In this document: piece after piece, positions 32,601 to 43,946 of the stretch | Position numbering within the stretch: the stretch's first letter is position 1 | Layout of the letters: each line of letters opens with the position of its first letter | NCBI GenBank assembly: GCA_002197995.1 | Contig: NGZR01000001.1 | Location: 10,869,501-10,933,500, forward strand | Length of the DNA stretch: 64,000 nt | Reading direction: 5' to 3' | Source: Gaeumannomyces sp. JS-464 | Lineage: Eukaryota; Ascomycota; Sordariomycetes; Magnaporthales; Magnaporthaceae | Notes under the pieces: model-generated | Told to the model about the DNA's origin: nothing | What the model saw: only the letters and a program-made list of their open reading frames with translations | Databases searched by the model: none | Translations under genes and position numbers: made by a program

Positions 32601-33324
32601 ATAAAACCTCGGTGCTTTTACTTGTACTATATAAAGGGGAAACCTTAGTACAGTTAAATGTCCTAGCTTAAAACCTTTCGTTTACTAATAGGCTTTCGCT
32701 ACTTGTTCTTTTTCGCTTCGACCTTTTTGCTTGCTTTTTTACACAACTGCTTTTTTATATTTTCAACATCGGCAATTACGTTGTATGTAGCCTTACACGG
32801 GCGCGTCTATACGCGCTTTACCGATATTGTATTAGGTGTCGATTGCTCGGGTTTTTTGTTTCTTTCGTTTTTATTTTTTCGTTTTTATATGCTTGCCGTT
32901 ATCCTAAAAGGCAATCATTTGCACGTGCATAAGCTTTTATCACTTCGGTATCGATTAGGTTCCGAATCGGTACGCCGTTCCGCGGAACTAGTCCGGTCGG
33001 CCTCGTGCTTATTCCTTTACTTATGTTTTCCTTTATGCATTCCCAGCTTGGACCTTTTATGCACGGTTCGAAGGAGCGACCTCGTATATTGCAAGCTAAA
33101 CGAGTGGCGCAAGCGGTTTAATACCGCCACGAAGCCGTAGCGTTAAATGAAAAGCGTGCGTGTTTACTGCGTTTGTTTTCTCGTAATTAATTTTCTTTTT
33201 TGCGTTGTTTTCGGTCGCATTTTAGCTTTTGCATTTTGCACGTGCGTAGCACGTAATAAGGGTTGCTAATAACCGCGCACCCCGGTAAAAGCAGGGGTTA
33301 ATTCGAAGGATAAAAAGTTTTTTA
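32601..33324 (+). other. Unassigned segment with a 145-codon open frame
   Basis: The segment sits between the truncated reverse transcriptase and the tRNA-like sequence and is not clearly RIP-altered. It contains a TATA-like ACTATATAAAGGGG near 32625-32640 and an open frame at 32703-33140 (MFFFASTFLLAFLHNCFFIF..., rich in Phe and Leu, with two hydrophobic stretches). I do not recognise the frame; it may be part of an unknown element or a chance frame. Confidence 0.35.
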
Positions 33325-33397
33325 TGCTTTCGGCGGAAGTCGAACCCGCGACCTTCGAAAAGGTCCGCCTAATGCTAAACCACTGCATTACGAAGGC
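33325..33397 (-). tRNA. tRNA-like sequence, probably a tRNA pseudogene
   Basis: The 73-nt minus-strand sequence has acceptor GCCTTCG/CGAAAGC (one C-A mismatch), D stem ATGC/GCAT with a GG-containing loop, T arm GCGGG-TTCGACT-TCCGC and discriminator A. A TTTTT pol III terminator follows about 12 nt after the 3' end. The anticodon region instead folds as GACC...GGTC with an enlarged loop containing TTTTCGAA, so TCG (Arg) is only a guess. A functional tRNA is unlikely. Confidence 0.45.
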
Positions 33398-33401
33398 AAA
33401 T

Positions 33402-33641
33402 AATGTATATATAAAAATAGATTTTTATTATTTTAAAAAGCTTTAATTAAAACTTTAGCATTAGTTAACTTAAATTAGCTTTTAAACATTTTTTAAAACA
33501 AGCAATTAAATTGTTTTTATAAGTTATTTAATTTCTTTTACTTACTAGCATAGCGATATTATTTTACCCACTTTCGAAATGCTTTATTTTAAAAGCAAAC
33601 CTTTAATTATAACATTTTAACTAATTTTATTTAGTATTTCG
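33402..33641 (+). repeat. Truncated plus-strand chromovirus LTR plus leader
   Basis: The 3' half of an LTR (33402-33614, ending TTATAACA) is followed by the leader TTTTAACTAATTTTATTTAG, so it was a 5' LTR of a plus-strand element. Its continuation is interrupted at 33642 by a minus-strand LTR. Confidence 0.65.
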
Positions 33642-36064
33642 TGTTATAATTAAAGGTTTACTTTTAAAGTAAAGCATTTTAAAAGTGGACTGGATAGCAT
33701 TATTAGTTTGGTAAACAAAAAAAGCACGTAACTTAAAAGGACAATTTAACTGCTTGTTTTAAAAAATGCTTAAAAGCTAAGTTAAATTAACTAATGCTAA
33801 AACTTTATTTAAAACTTCCTAAAACAGTAAAAAACTCATTTTTTATATACACGTTACCTTTTGCTTTATATTAGGTTAAATTTATAACTTTACTATAAAT
33901 CCACAAATCCCTTTTAAATTTGTAGCTTTATTACAAATTCATAAATCCCTTTTGGATTTTTAGCTTTATTACAAATTTACCAATTTTTTTTAAGTTACGT
34001 GGTTTTACGTAACCGGCTGCAAGTTAAAAGCACTATTTAAAGCTTTTCCCGTTCCGTTGTCCTAAAGTTTGCATGCTAGTCGTAACATTAAGCTTCTCTT
34101 TTTAAACTAAATCCTTTTAGCCACGTTTTATAACCCCGCTTTTTATTAATGGTAAATATTTTCTTTTTTTACTATTTTTTATCCTTTTTTATTTTAACAA
34201 AATGTTCGGTTAAGTACGAAAACGTTTTTTGGTGAAAAAAAAACCGTTAGCCGTAAAAAGCTTTTAACGATTATCTTTACTTACTTTTTCAAAATGCCTT
34301 TTTGCTCGTACTATTACGAAATTTTAAAGCGTAAAAAGTGTAAAGCTTTTTTTTAAAATTTATTTCGTTATATAGAATGTTTCCGGATTAACTGGTTAAA
34401 GTGCAACGTTTTAAAGTTTTCGCCCGCAAAACTTTGGAATATCGTTATTTAAAATTCCAAATTTAAAGCAAAATTAAAAAATGCGGAAAAAAAGTTTTTA
34501 TTTTAGAAAATAAAAACGAACGAATGTAATTAAAAAAAAATAATACGGGCGGTGCGCCGTAATATTAATTCGATAAAGGAATTAAAACGCGTCGAACGAA
34601 AAAAGGCCGACCGGGAAGCTCGCCGGATTGCTTCGCAACCCGAGCCACTCGTAACTTTTACCGCTTTTCCTAATTAACAAACGTTCGAAATTAATCCTAA
34701 TTTAAACTTATTTGCCTTTTTTAACCGTAATAAATTAATGTTTTTTTTATTATTCCTTTAAATCGTATAACGCATTAAACGTTACTTAGGTTTTCGTATT
34801 AAAATTTTAAATTCGAACTTTAATATAACCGTTATTACAAACCCGATCGTCGAAATTTCGGCGATAAAGTTTTTACCTTTTTTTTTTGCTAACCATTCGT
34901 TATAAAATCCTTTGCTTTATTTAGTTTTAATAAATAAAGTAATTTGTTAATTTTTTAAAATTTTATACTACATTAGGTATAGCTTTTACTCGTTTTGCCG
35001 AAATCGCGGGTTTAAATTTTAATAAAAGCGTAAAAGTTTAAAAGTTTTTAAACGGTTTCGGTTTGCTTTTTAATTTTTTTTTATTTAGCTAACCTTTTTA
35101 CAAATGCTTTTATTAATATTCCCGTAAAACCTTTTAGCAATTTTCGAATTTTTTTTTACATGTTTTTTTTAAAGTTATAACTTTTCCATTTAATTAAATA
35201 TTTTTTAAATTTACTTTTCGGTTTATAATTTAAAAAAAATTTAATGTCGTATTTTTATTTTAAATTTATTTTTATTAATTCGTTATTTTTAAAGCCCGAT
35301 AACGCTAAGTCGAATAAAAAAAATATAAAAAACCGGGTAAAATTTTATAATTAGTAATAATCGAAATTTGTAATTTACGTTTAACATTTTTTTTAATATT
35401 TTAAAAAATTCTAATTTTTTTATAGTTTAATTTATCGTTCGGTTGTTTTATTTAAATATTGCGTCGAAAAAATATACGTTATTTCCTTTTTTAAAAGTCG
35501 GTTTTTTAATTTTTATTTATTTATTTAAATAGTTATACGGTGTTATACCTTTTTTTAACTTTATTTAAAAATGTTTATATAATTTAGTTAATTTAGTTAT
35601 TAAATTTCCGCTATTAAAGCGTATTTTCCTACTTTAAGTTTTTTATACGCCATAAATGTAAACCCGTAATTTGCAAAAAACGGTATAATTTTAATACTTT
35701 TACAAAAGGAATTATTATAAACGAATTAAATTTTAAAAAATAGTTATATTTAATCGTTTTATTTATAATTAACGTAATAACGTAAATATTATTTTATAAT
35801 TTAATTTATTTGTTTTATTTATTTATTTATTTAAAAGTAATAAATTATTAATAAAAAATATTTTACTTTTAATTTATTTATAAACCTTTTTTAAAATTTA
35901 TTTATACATAGTTTATTTTTATTTGTAATTACATAGTTCGGCGTACCGTATTTCATTACTACGTATTTAATAAAAACGTAAGCTAATTTTATAACGTTAG
36001 TATTTTTTTTACATAGTAAAAATAAAACGTATTTAATAAATTTATTTATTATTAGTTATTAATA

Positions 36065-37923
36065 ACGTGGTTTATTAGTAAGTGGGCCACATTAGTTAAT
36101 GGGCTACGACACCCCAACCTCCAGTTAATCGACGCGCATGCCAACCTAACAACGCCAGAAATCCATTTAAACTACTCGGAATTATATACATCGGACGTTT
36201 TTACTTCCTCCTAACAAATGCGCGCATTGTGTCCGGTTTTACCGCAAGTGCCACATCGCCGACGAGTCGTCGTCGCCCTTTTTTCTTAACCCCCATAATC
36301 GCGCATTTTTTACTGTAGTTATTCATTTAGCTTTTCCTGGTTTAAAGCATTTCGTACCTTTTCGACAATATGTAACCCTTTTTATCGGATACGTGTTTTT
36401 TTAGCCCTTCGGCGTTTGCTTAGCGCCTCGTTCGCCCTTCGTAGCTTGGAGCACTTTTCTTTCAAAAGGTTAACCCGATGCATAATTGCTTTAGCCCTTT
36501 TCGTTAATTAGTTTACAGCCGATAGTATAAATAACGGAAAGCTGCTTTGGTAATTGGAAATCCGAGCTTTAATATGTTCGGATTGCGAAGTTACGTCCTT
36601 AGCTGTTTAAAGCGTTTTAAAGGTTTAAGGTTCGGCGTCGCTTAAAGGCTTTTTCGAGGGAGTTAAAGTTCGTAACCTTACATCCAGCTTTTCCAAAACC
36701 GAATCCGGATCGAATAAAGCAAAGCCAGCCTTTCGAAAGCCTCCCCAAATGTTTCCTTCGATTATAAAGGCAAAAAATGCCGTTTTAAACGCCGAAAGAA
36801 ATTCGACCTTAATTACGTGGTTAACGTGTAACCTTATTAAGTTTTCGATTTGTTAACCGTACGCTTTTTTTAGCGGGTTAAAACACTTAACGTTAAGCGG
36901 CTAAAGGAAGTAAAACGAATGCGAAAGCATGCAAAGCGTAATAATGTTATGTTTTTAGCAGTAAAGCTCGAAATCCGTCGAGTGGTAGCTTTCGTGGCCG
37001 TTTAGCACTAATAAACGATAAGGGCCATTTGCGCGCGATGCTGTGTATTTATCGAAATGCTAAATTTATTCCAAACCGAGCTCGTTCGTAATCCACCCGT
37101 TAAAACTCGTTGCAATAACCTAATCGCGTGGAAAGTCGGTTTTCGAATACCAATTGGCCAAATAATACTGCCCTTTAACGATAATAAAAGGGGGATTGTT
37201 TAGCCGCAACTGTTAACCCCCTGGATAATTGTAGCCCATTTCCGGTTGCTAAGCTAAACCAGCTTTGCTTTGCCACGGCCTTCCGATATTATAATAATTA
37301 TAACGGCGGCGATTATGCCTATAAAAAGCCGGTTTCGTTGAAATTGTAAATGTCGTTATCCAAAATGCCATATTTAGCTACAGTATTTCGCATAAAGTCG
37401 AACCAGGCAAAAACGAGCTTGGGATTTTCGCATTTGGCCTTTTGGTAATCGTACTTTCGAATTTAGCGCGTGCCGAGCTCCGGGCGGCGTTTAACGAACT
37501 TTTCGACCCAGCGCTTACCGACGGTACCCGCGTCGCGTTCGGCGAGCAATCGGTTGGCTATATTTTTAACACCAAAATGCCGAGAAGGGAATGCGCGAAA
37601 ATTTAGCTCGAGTATGTACTTAATAAGCGCCTTTTTTTCGGATTCCGTTAATTTCCGTAATCCGGGTATAGTATCGCGTCGAGCAGGTAGGCCCCGCTTC
37701 CGACGCGTTAAAGTTATTTTCGCGACCGAGTAAATTTTTGCAGCTTTCCGTATGCTTAGTTTTGGGTTGGATTGTAAAGCCCGAAAAGCAAGCATTACCC
37801 GGCTTTCGTCGTTTCCCATTAACATTGTTATGGGCGGAGGAATTGGTCGCGAAAGAAAAAGTGTCGCGTGGTCGCGTGTCGTGGCCTATTAACTAATGTG
37901 GCCCATTTATTAATAAACCACGT
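36065..37923 (-). mobile_element. Fot1/pogo-type DNA transposon, copy 1 (1,859 bp)
   Basis: Terminal inverted repeats of nearly 50 bp start ACGTGGTTTATTAGTAAGTG (left) and ACGTGGTTTATTAATAAATG (right, inverted). TA is duplicated at 36063-36064 and 37924-37925. The length is that of fungal Fot1/Pot2 elements. The minus-strand transposase is recognisable but dead: an N-terminal helix-turn-helix pair at 37825-37463, then DIYNFNETGF near 37335-37360 and LLVLNGHESYHSTDF near 36965-37015. The family motifs are FDETGF and LDGHxSH; both aspartates have become Asn. Confidence 0.9.
36100..37825 (-). pseudogene. Fot1-like transposase, RIP-inactivated
   Basis: The first 120 codons (37825-37463) are open and carry a psq/CENP-B-type double helix-turn-helix (KLSIRKAAKIYSVAKITLTR; LTESEKKALIKYILELN; FPSRHFGVKNIANRLLAERD; GKRWVEKFVKRRPEL), ending at a stop. 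The DDE domain follows in pieces toward 36100, with Asp-to-Asn changes in both readable catalytic motifs. The protein would bind the TIRs and transpose the element into TA sites. Confidence 0.82.
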
Positions 37924-38201
37924 TATATTATTATATTTAATTTCGGTTAAAAAAAATTCGATCGGAAAAGTTTAATAACGAAATTTATAATAACTTTTTA
38001 TTATATTTTATTTAATATTAATAGCGGTTATAAAAACCCGTATGGTTTATATTTATTAGTTTTATTTTTAGCAAAACTTTTACATTTTTTTATTACGTTT
38101 TATGTTTTTATTTAAATGTTTATAAACCCGTAATATTATTATTAAAATTACTAATGTATTTAGCTAAAGTCGGGTATATAACCTTTACTTACTTTGTATT
38201 A

Positions 38202-40062
38202 ACGTAATTTACAAGTAAATAGCGCACATAAGTAAATGGCGCACTTACACCCGACTTCCAGTTAATCGACGCGCATGCCAACCCAATAACGCTAGGAATC
38301 CATTTAAACTATTCGGAATTATATATATCGGACGTTTTTATTTCCTTTTGGTAAGTGCGCGCATTATGTCCGGTTTTGCCGCACGTGCTACATCGCTAAC
38401 GAATCGTCGTCGCCCTCCTTTTTTAACCTTTATAATCGCGCATTTTTTGCTATAGCTGCCCATTTAGGTTTTGCTAATTTAAAACATTTCGTATTTTTTT
38501 AACAGTATGTAACTTTTTTTATCGAACACGTGTTTTTTTAGCCTTCCGGCGTTTGTTTAATGCTTCGTTCGCCTTGCGTAGTAAAGCAACTTCGGCTTTA
38601 AAAAGGGCTATTTAATGCATTATCGAACTCGTCCTTTTCGCAAACTGGTTTATAACCGCTAGCATAAATAACGAAAAGCTGCTTCGGTAATTGGAAATCC
38701 GAGTTTTAATATGTTCGGATTGCGAAATTGCGTTTTTAACTGTTTAAAGCGTTTTAAAAGTTTAAAGTTTAGCGTTATTTAAAAGCTTTTACAAAGGAGT
38801 TAAAATTCGTAACCTTATATTTAACTTTTCTAAAACCAAATCCGGATTAAAAAAAGCAAAATTAGCCTTTTAAAAACCTTTTTAAATATTTCTTTCGGTT
38901 ATAAAATTAAAAAATGCCGTTTTAAACGCCGAAAAGAATTCGATTTTAATTACGTAGTTAACATATAACCTTATTAAATTTTTAACTTATTAACCGTACG
39001 CCTTTTTTAATAAGCTAAAACATTTAACGTTAAACGGTTAAAAAAAGTAAAACGAATACGAAAGTATGTAAAGCGTAATAATATTATGTTTTTAGCAATA
39101 AAGCTCGAAATTCGTCGAATGGTAGCTTTTGTAGCCGTTTAGCACTAATAAACGATAAATGCCTTTTACGCGCGATGCAATATGTTTATCGAAATGCTGG
39201 ATCTATTTTAAGCTAAGCTCGTTCGTAATTTACCCGTTAAAACTTATTAAAATAACCCAATCGCGTAAAAGGTCGGTTTCCGAATACTAATTGGCCAAAT
39301 GGTATTACCTTTTAACGATAATAAAAAAAAGGATCGCTTAGCCGCAATAATTAACCTTTTAAATAATTGTAACCTATTTTCGATTGCTAAGTTAAACCAG
39401 CTTTGCTTTACCACGGCTTTTTAACATTGTAATATTTATAACGGCGGCGATTATGCTATAAAAAAGCCGGTTTTGTCGAAATTGTAAATATCGTTATCCA
39501 AAATGCCATATTTAGCTATAATATTCCGTATAAAATCGAACCACGCAAAAATAAGCTTGGGATTTTCGCATTTAGCCTTTTAGTAATCGTTTTTTAAATC
39601 CAACGCGTACCGAGCTTTGCGCGGCGTTTAACGAAATTCGCGACTTAGTTTTTGCCGATAACGCCCGCGTTGCGTTCGGCAAACAGTCGGTTAGCTATAT
39701 TTTTAACACTAAAAGGCCGGGGAAGGAATGCTCGCGAATCCAGCTTAAATATGTGTTTAATAAGCGCCTTTTTTTTTCGGATTTTGTTAATTTCCGTAAT
39801 TTGGGCATAGTGTCGCGTCGAGCAGGTTAGCCGTGCTTTCGACGCGTTAAAGTCGATTTCGCAACCGAGTAAATTTTTGCAGCTTCCCGTATGCTTAGTT
39901 TTAAATTGGATTGCAAAGCTTAAAAGGTAAGCATTACCCGGTTTTCGTCGTTTCCCGTTAATATTGTTGTTAATAAAGGAATTGGTCGCGAAAAAAAAAG
40001 TGTCGCGCGGTCGCGTATCGTAGCCCATTCGCTTATATGGCCTATTTATTTATAAACCACTT
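38202..40062 (-). mobile_element. Fot1/pogo-type DNA transposon, copy 2 (1,861 bp)
   Basis: Same family as copy 1, with matching sequence throughout but more decay. Ends ACGTAATTTACAAGTAAATA (left) and AAGTGGTTTATAAATAAATA (right, inverted); TA at 38200-38201 and 40063-40064. A 127-codon remnant at 39645-40028 still shows HIFKLDSRAFLPRPFSVKNI, the CENP-B-type helix-turn-helix region. It separates minus-strand chromovirus on the left from plus-strand chromovirus on the right, so it may mark a junction. Confidence 0.85.
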
Positions 40063-40966
40063 TAAAAAAATTTAAAATATTAAAAAAAGTATTAAAATAA
40101 ATTACAAATTTCAATTACTGTTAATTATAAAATTCCATTTTGTTTTTTATATTTCCTTATTCGAATTAACGCTGCCGGGTTTTAAAAACGACGAATTAAT
40201 AAAAATTAATTTAAAATAAAAAAAATTTAAATTATAAATTAAAAAACTAATTTAAAAAGTATTTAATTAAATGGAAAAAGTACGGCTACGAAAAAAACAC
40301 GTGGGGAAAAAAACTAATTTTAAAATTGTTTAAAGGTTTTACAAAAATATCGGTAAAAATACTTATAAAAAGGTTGGTTAAACAAAAAAAAAGCTGATTA
40401 ACCGCCTAGGCTATTTAAAAAAAAATTATCGATTTTTAACGCTTTTATTAAAATTCGAATTTACGATTTCGGCAAAATAAAAAAAAAGCTACACTTAATA
40501 TGGTATAAAACTTTAAATAATTAGCAAATTACTTAATTTATTAAAACCAAATAAAACAAAAGATTTTACGTCGAACAGTTAGCAAAAGAAAAAAATTCTC
40601 CTTATAAAAAACGGTTTTTATATAAAGAAAAATTACCTTCGCTAAAATTCGAACTCGAAATTTCGGTAAAAAGCATTAAAGCTACACTCGGTAAAAGTTT
40701 TATACGCGATTATATAAAAAAAAATTCGTTTATTTTTTTTTACGTTTAACTATTTTTTTAATTTTATTAAATAAATAAAAGCATATTACCCCGGTTATTC
40801 GTAATATATATAAAAAAAATAAAGCATATTAAAAGCTATCGTTATATTTTAATTAAAAATCCTTTTAAACCAGTTAAATTTTGCTAAACTTTATAAAATT
40901 ATTAACGGGCGTAAATGTTAAAACTATTACCGGTTAATAATTTTCCGGTTTTAACGTTATCGTTTT

Positions 40967-41316
40967 TGTTAAAATGGCAGCTAAAAGTCGCACGAGGCGA
41001 TTCACGAAAGCGGTAGGCCCACAACTCGGGGCACCGTAACGAAAAATAACGTTTCCCCGGCACGGAAGCTCTGGCACGAAGATCACCGGTTATGCCGTTA
41101 TGTACGGAGGTTGTGCAAGTTCCAGGTTAAATCCCGACTCCGGGATTTGCCTCGCACGACCGCACCCCGCGGCTTCCAGCATAAGGTATATATATCCCAA
41201 GCAAGGCTCGCACGATAAGCCTTTCTTTATATTTAAAAAATAAACAGCTTTTAGATATATATAAATCTAAAAGCCTTTTCACCTTAGCAACCGGACCGGT
41301 TCGAGTGCTACGAACA
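40967..41316 (+). repeat. Solo LTR of the second retrotransposon family, 350 bp, duplication GTTTT
   Basis: Starts TGTTAAAATGGCAGC and ends GTGCTACGAACA; perfect GTTTT at 40962-40966 and 41317-41321. It is GC-richer than its surroundings, so it is a younger insertion than the host chromovirus. It is the inverse of 28862-29207. Confidence 0.87.
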
Positions 41317-43093
41317 GTTTTACTAATATAATATAATTTATACGTATAATTTGCGAAATTGTTAAATAAATCCCGGTATATTTTAATTTATTTTTCAAAA
41401 AATTTTAAATCCGAATTTATTAATTTAATTAATCGCGGTTTTAAAAAGCTCGATATTAAGTTTATTTTTTAAATTTTCTATTTATATTCGTTAAATATCC
41501 GTTTGTATTTGTTAAACGAATAAACGCATTAATAAAACTTTTAAATTTAATGTTTTTTTATTTAAAAATATCGAAATTTTAACGCGCCGCGGTTTTTATA
41601 TTTTATATTTTACGTATTAAATTAAATAAATAAAAAAAAGCAATTATTAAAACTGTAAATTTATAATAAAAATGTATTTAAATATTTCGCAATTAAATTA
41701 ATAACGTTTTAAACGTATTTATACGCATTTTTTAATTATCGTTAAATTGCGTATAAAATTTTAATAACCGAAATGGGATATAAAGCGTTATTAAAAGTAA
41801 ATTTAATATTAAAAAGTGATTTTTACGTAACGTATTTTATTGCCGTTAAACGTTATTCGCGTACGTTTTTAAAAAGGAAAGCGGTTTTACGTTTACCGGT
41901 TAAAATGTTTAAATATTACCGGCGGGGGCAATTTAAATCGCCGGCGAAATGCTTATAATTGGAAAAAGTATCGAAAATTGCGTAAAAAAGGTTTTAAAAA
42001 TAAAAATAATCGAAGTGCCCGCGGTATTAAAATAAAATTTCGATAGTTAAAAGGTTTTTTATAGCAGTGCAAATTGCTAGGTTAACCGGTTATATTCCGC
42101 GTTTAAACGCGTTATAATAGCGTTACGCTTGTAAGCTTCCGTTTTTAACCTAGCGATTAGTTAAATATTTACGTTATCGCTAATTTAAAAAATTATTATT
42201 TCGCTTTGCAGCAAAGCGATTTCACCGCTTTAAAAGCTTATTAACTGTTTAACTTAGCAAAACGCCAGTGAAATTTAGCCGTTTATAAAATCGCGATATA
42301 GCTTTACGTAATTCCCGCCATTTTCATATGTTAAAGCTTATAAAGCTGGGTATTTAAAAAGCAGTTTAAATGCTAAAACGGGGTTAAAAGGCGAAAGGGT
42401 TTCAGCTAAGTTTGTTATAACGTTACGTTAATATAACGCTATCGGGTTTTAAATCAGGTTTTATTACGCTAAGGTAGTAGAAATGCTATAGCTTTTTTTA
42501 AAATGTCTGTATTTCGTCGTTGCGGCGCCGTTTTTAAAATGTCAAGGAAAAAGCGAAACGTTATAAAGTCGTTCCGTGTCTTTTAGTTTAAAGTGCAACA
42601 AACTGTTACGGCGCGGCAGCTGGGTATTAGGTTAAAGGTTTGTTGTTACATACAAGGGGAAAGTCCGCTAGCCCAGTAAGGAGCTGGCGGATCCATGGCT
42701 AAATACAAGTGTGCTGGGCTTGGTTTTGTAACATTGGCGATTTAACGCATCTGGATTGGAAAAATGCTTAAAACGTTACAACGAATACGTTTTAAGCGAA
42801 CACATTTAGCGCAGCGGGAAGAATTTTTAAGAGAAACTTGGCAGGACGACAATCCCGCCGCTTTACAAAGAAAGCACGAGGGTATTTTTGTAAAAGATTA
42901 AAGAAAAACGGAAAAAAGGGTATCCCGGCGGACTGTTAAACGCGGGATAGGGGCTTTTCGTTTTTGCACCCGACTGGACATTTTGTTAAGGCAAAGGGGG
43001 ACGGGTAAAGTAAGGAAGGAAAGTACTTACCGATTAACAAAAACGGGGAGCGGTGGTTATAGTTAAAAGGATTTGGCTTAAAAGGGAAACCTA

Positions 43094-43442
43094 ATATTAC
43101 GACCACGTTACGACGCGCGGGAGTAAAAGGCCTGGGGCCAAACCCCAAAAAGGCGCTTTAATCCCGCAGCCAAAAGCAAAATTTACGTAACATTTTGGAG
43201 TTAACATTAATTAGTAGTAATTAGCCGGGGATAAGCTGATTACACTAATCATTAAAGTGATTAGTTACAATTAGGACGATTAGGATTAAATATTAGTGAT
43301 CAGCCTGATCGGGCATGTTTGTGTAAGTATTAGTACGGGTATAAAAAGGAAGGGCTTCCTATTGTGTTAAATAGTTTCGATTAAGGCTTCGGCATTAGTT
43401 AACCTAAGTTAGCTCCAAGGCATGCCCTTGGGCAAGCAATTA
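43094..43442 (+). repeat. Truncated chromovirus LTR at the edge of gene-rich DNA
   Basis: The LTR carries a TATA box (GGGTATAAAAAGG near 43337-43350) and the conserved CTTCGGCATTAGTTAACCTAAG block near 43385-43405. The last part of the LTR is missing. AT-rich, RIP-altered DNA ends here. Confidence 0.75.
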
Positions 43443-43946
43443 AGACCTTTGTTACCAAGACCGTCCCAGCACCCAGCACCCAGCACAAAGCGACGTTGTG
43501 ACCCAGCACTGCTTAGTACCTTTCCTAGTGTGCCCTACCCTAGGAGCAAAAGGCCTGTTTGTAACACGAACCCCTGTGGGAAACGGCACAAACTGAAGTT
43601 ACAAATTGATGCTCAACGAGCCTAACGGCCCAAAACACCAAAGGACAGAATCCGCATGTACTTTGTAACCCTATACCCGCACGGGCCTCCCTACGGCCTA
43701 TATAAGGCGGGGCCGACAGGCAGGAGGTCCTTAAGAAACTTTGCTTCCTTAAGCATCTCTTGAGCCCCTAGAAAGATTATCACACAATATGAGATCACCA
43801 CCTCCAAGTTGACATTCGTCCCCTTGTTACATAGTTCGACACCCTCATTTGCCAACCCCCGTCCAGTCCCCGCCGTCCGCATCCTTAGCGAAGGTTAAAG
43901 CAAGAAGAGATCCATCCAAAGTCCTGTGCCGGGTATCTTAAAACTC
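43443..43946. other. Non-coding stretch next to the repeat boundary
   Basis: I see no gene. A short CCCAGCA tandem lies near 43466-43490. The stretch is the 3' flank of the F-box gene. Confidence 0.5.

Larger units (their letters stand above)
33642..38201 (-). mobile_element. Chromovirus fragment, minus strand, with a Fot1-like insertion
   Basis: The LTR 33642-34087 (TGTTATAATT to CGTAACA) is followed by the pol 3' region in the same order as 343-2350 of the first element: tail, tRNA-like remnants near 34760-34830 and 34985-35030, chromodomain near 35180-35340, integrase from about 35820. A Fot1-like element is inserted at 36065-37923 and the chromovirus resumes at 37926 (AATAACGAAATTTATAATAA matches 2813-2833). 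The rest of pol and the other LTR are absent. Confidence 0.78.
40063..43442 (+). mobile_element. Chromovirus 3' fragment, plus strand, truncated LTR at the right
   Basis: The segment is the inverse of the 3' pol region of the first element: a HISLFELTL-type block near 40150-40190, the chromodomain (KKYLVKWKKYGYEKNTWGK-like) near 40200-40310, two tRNA-like remnants near 40440-40500 and 40620-40690, then a solo LTR insertion (40967-41316) and less-decayed 3' sequence to 43093. The stretch 42740-43090 is only lightly RIP-altered. The LTR (43094-43442) starts TATTACGACC and stops at GGGCAAGCAATTAA, short of the normal end. Confidence 0.75.

Noticed and set aside
32703..33140. Calling the 145-codon frame a protein-coding gene
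   Set aside because: No domain, Phe/Leu-rich by composition, and between broken retroelements; kept only as part of an unassigned segment.
42644..42733. A 90-bp TGTTACA...TGTAACA unit that looks like a miniature LTR
   Set aside because: Only the terminal 7 bases pair and no matching duplication flanks it.
1..43442. CRISPR arrays, bacterial operons or a horizontally acquired island
   Set aside because: The repeats are eukaryotic transposons with RIP decay; spliceosomal introns and TATA-type promoters show a fungal nuclear genome.
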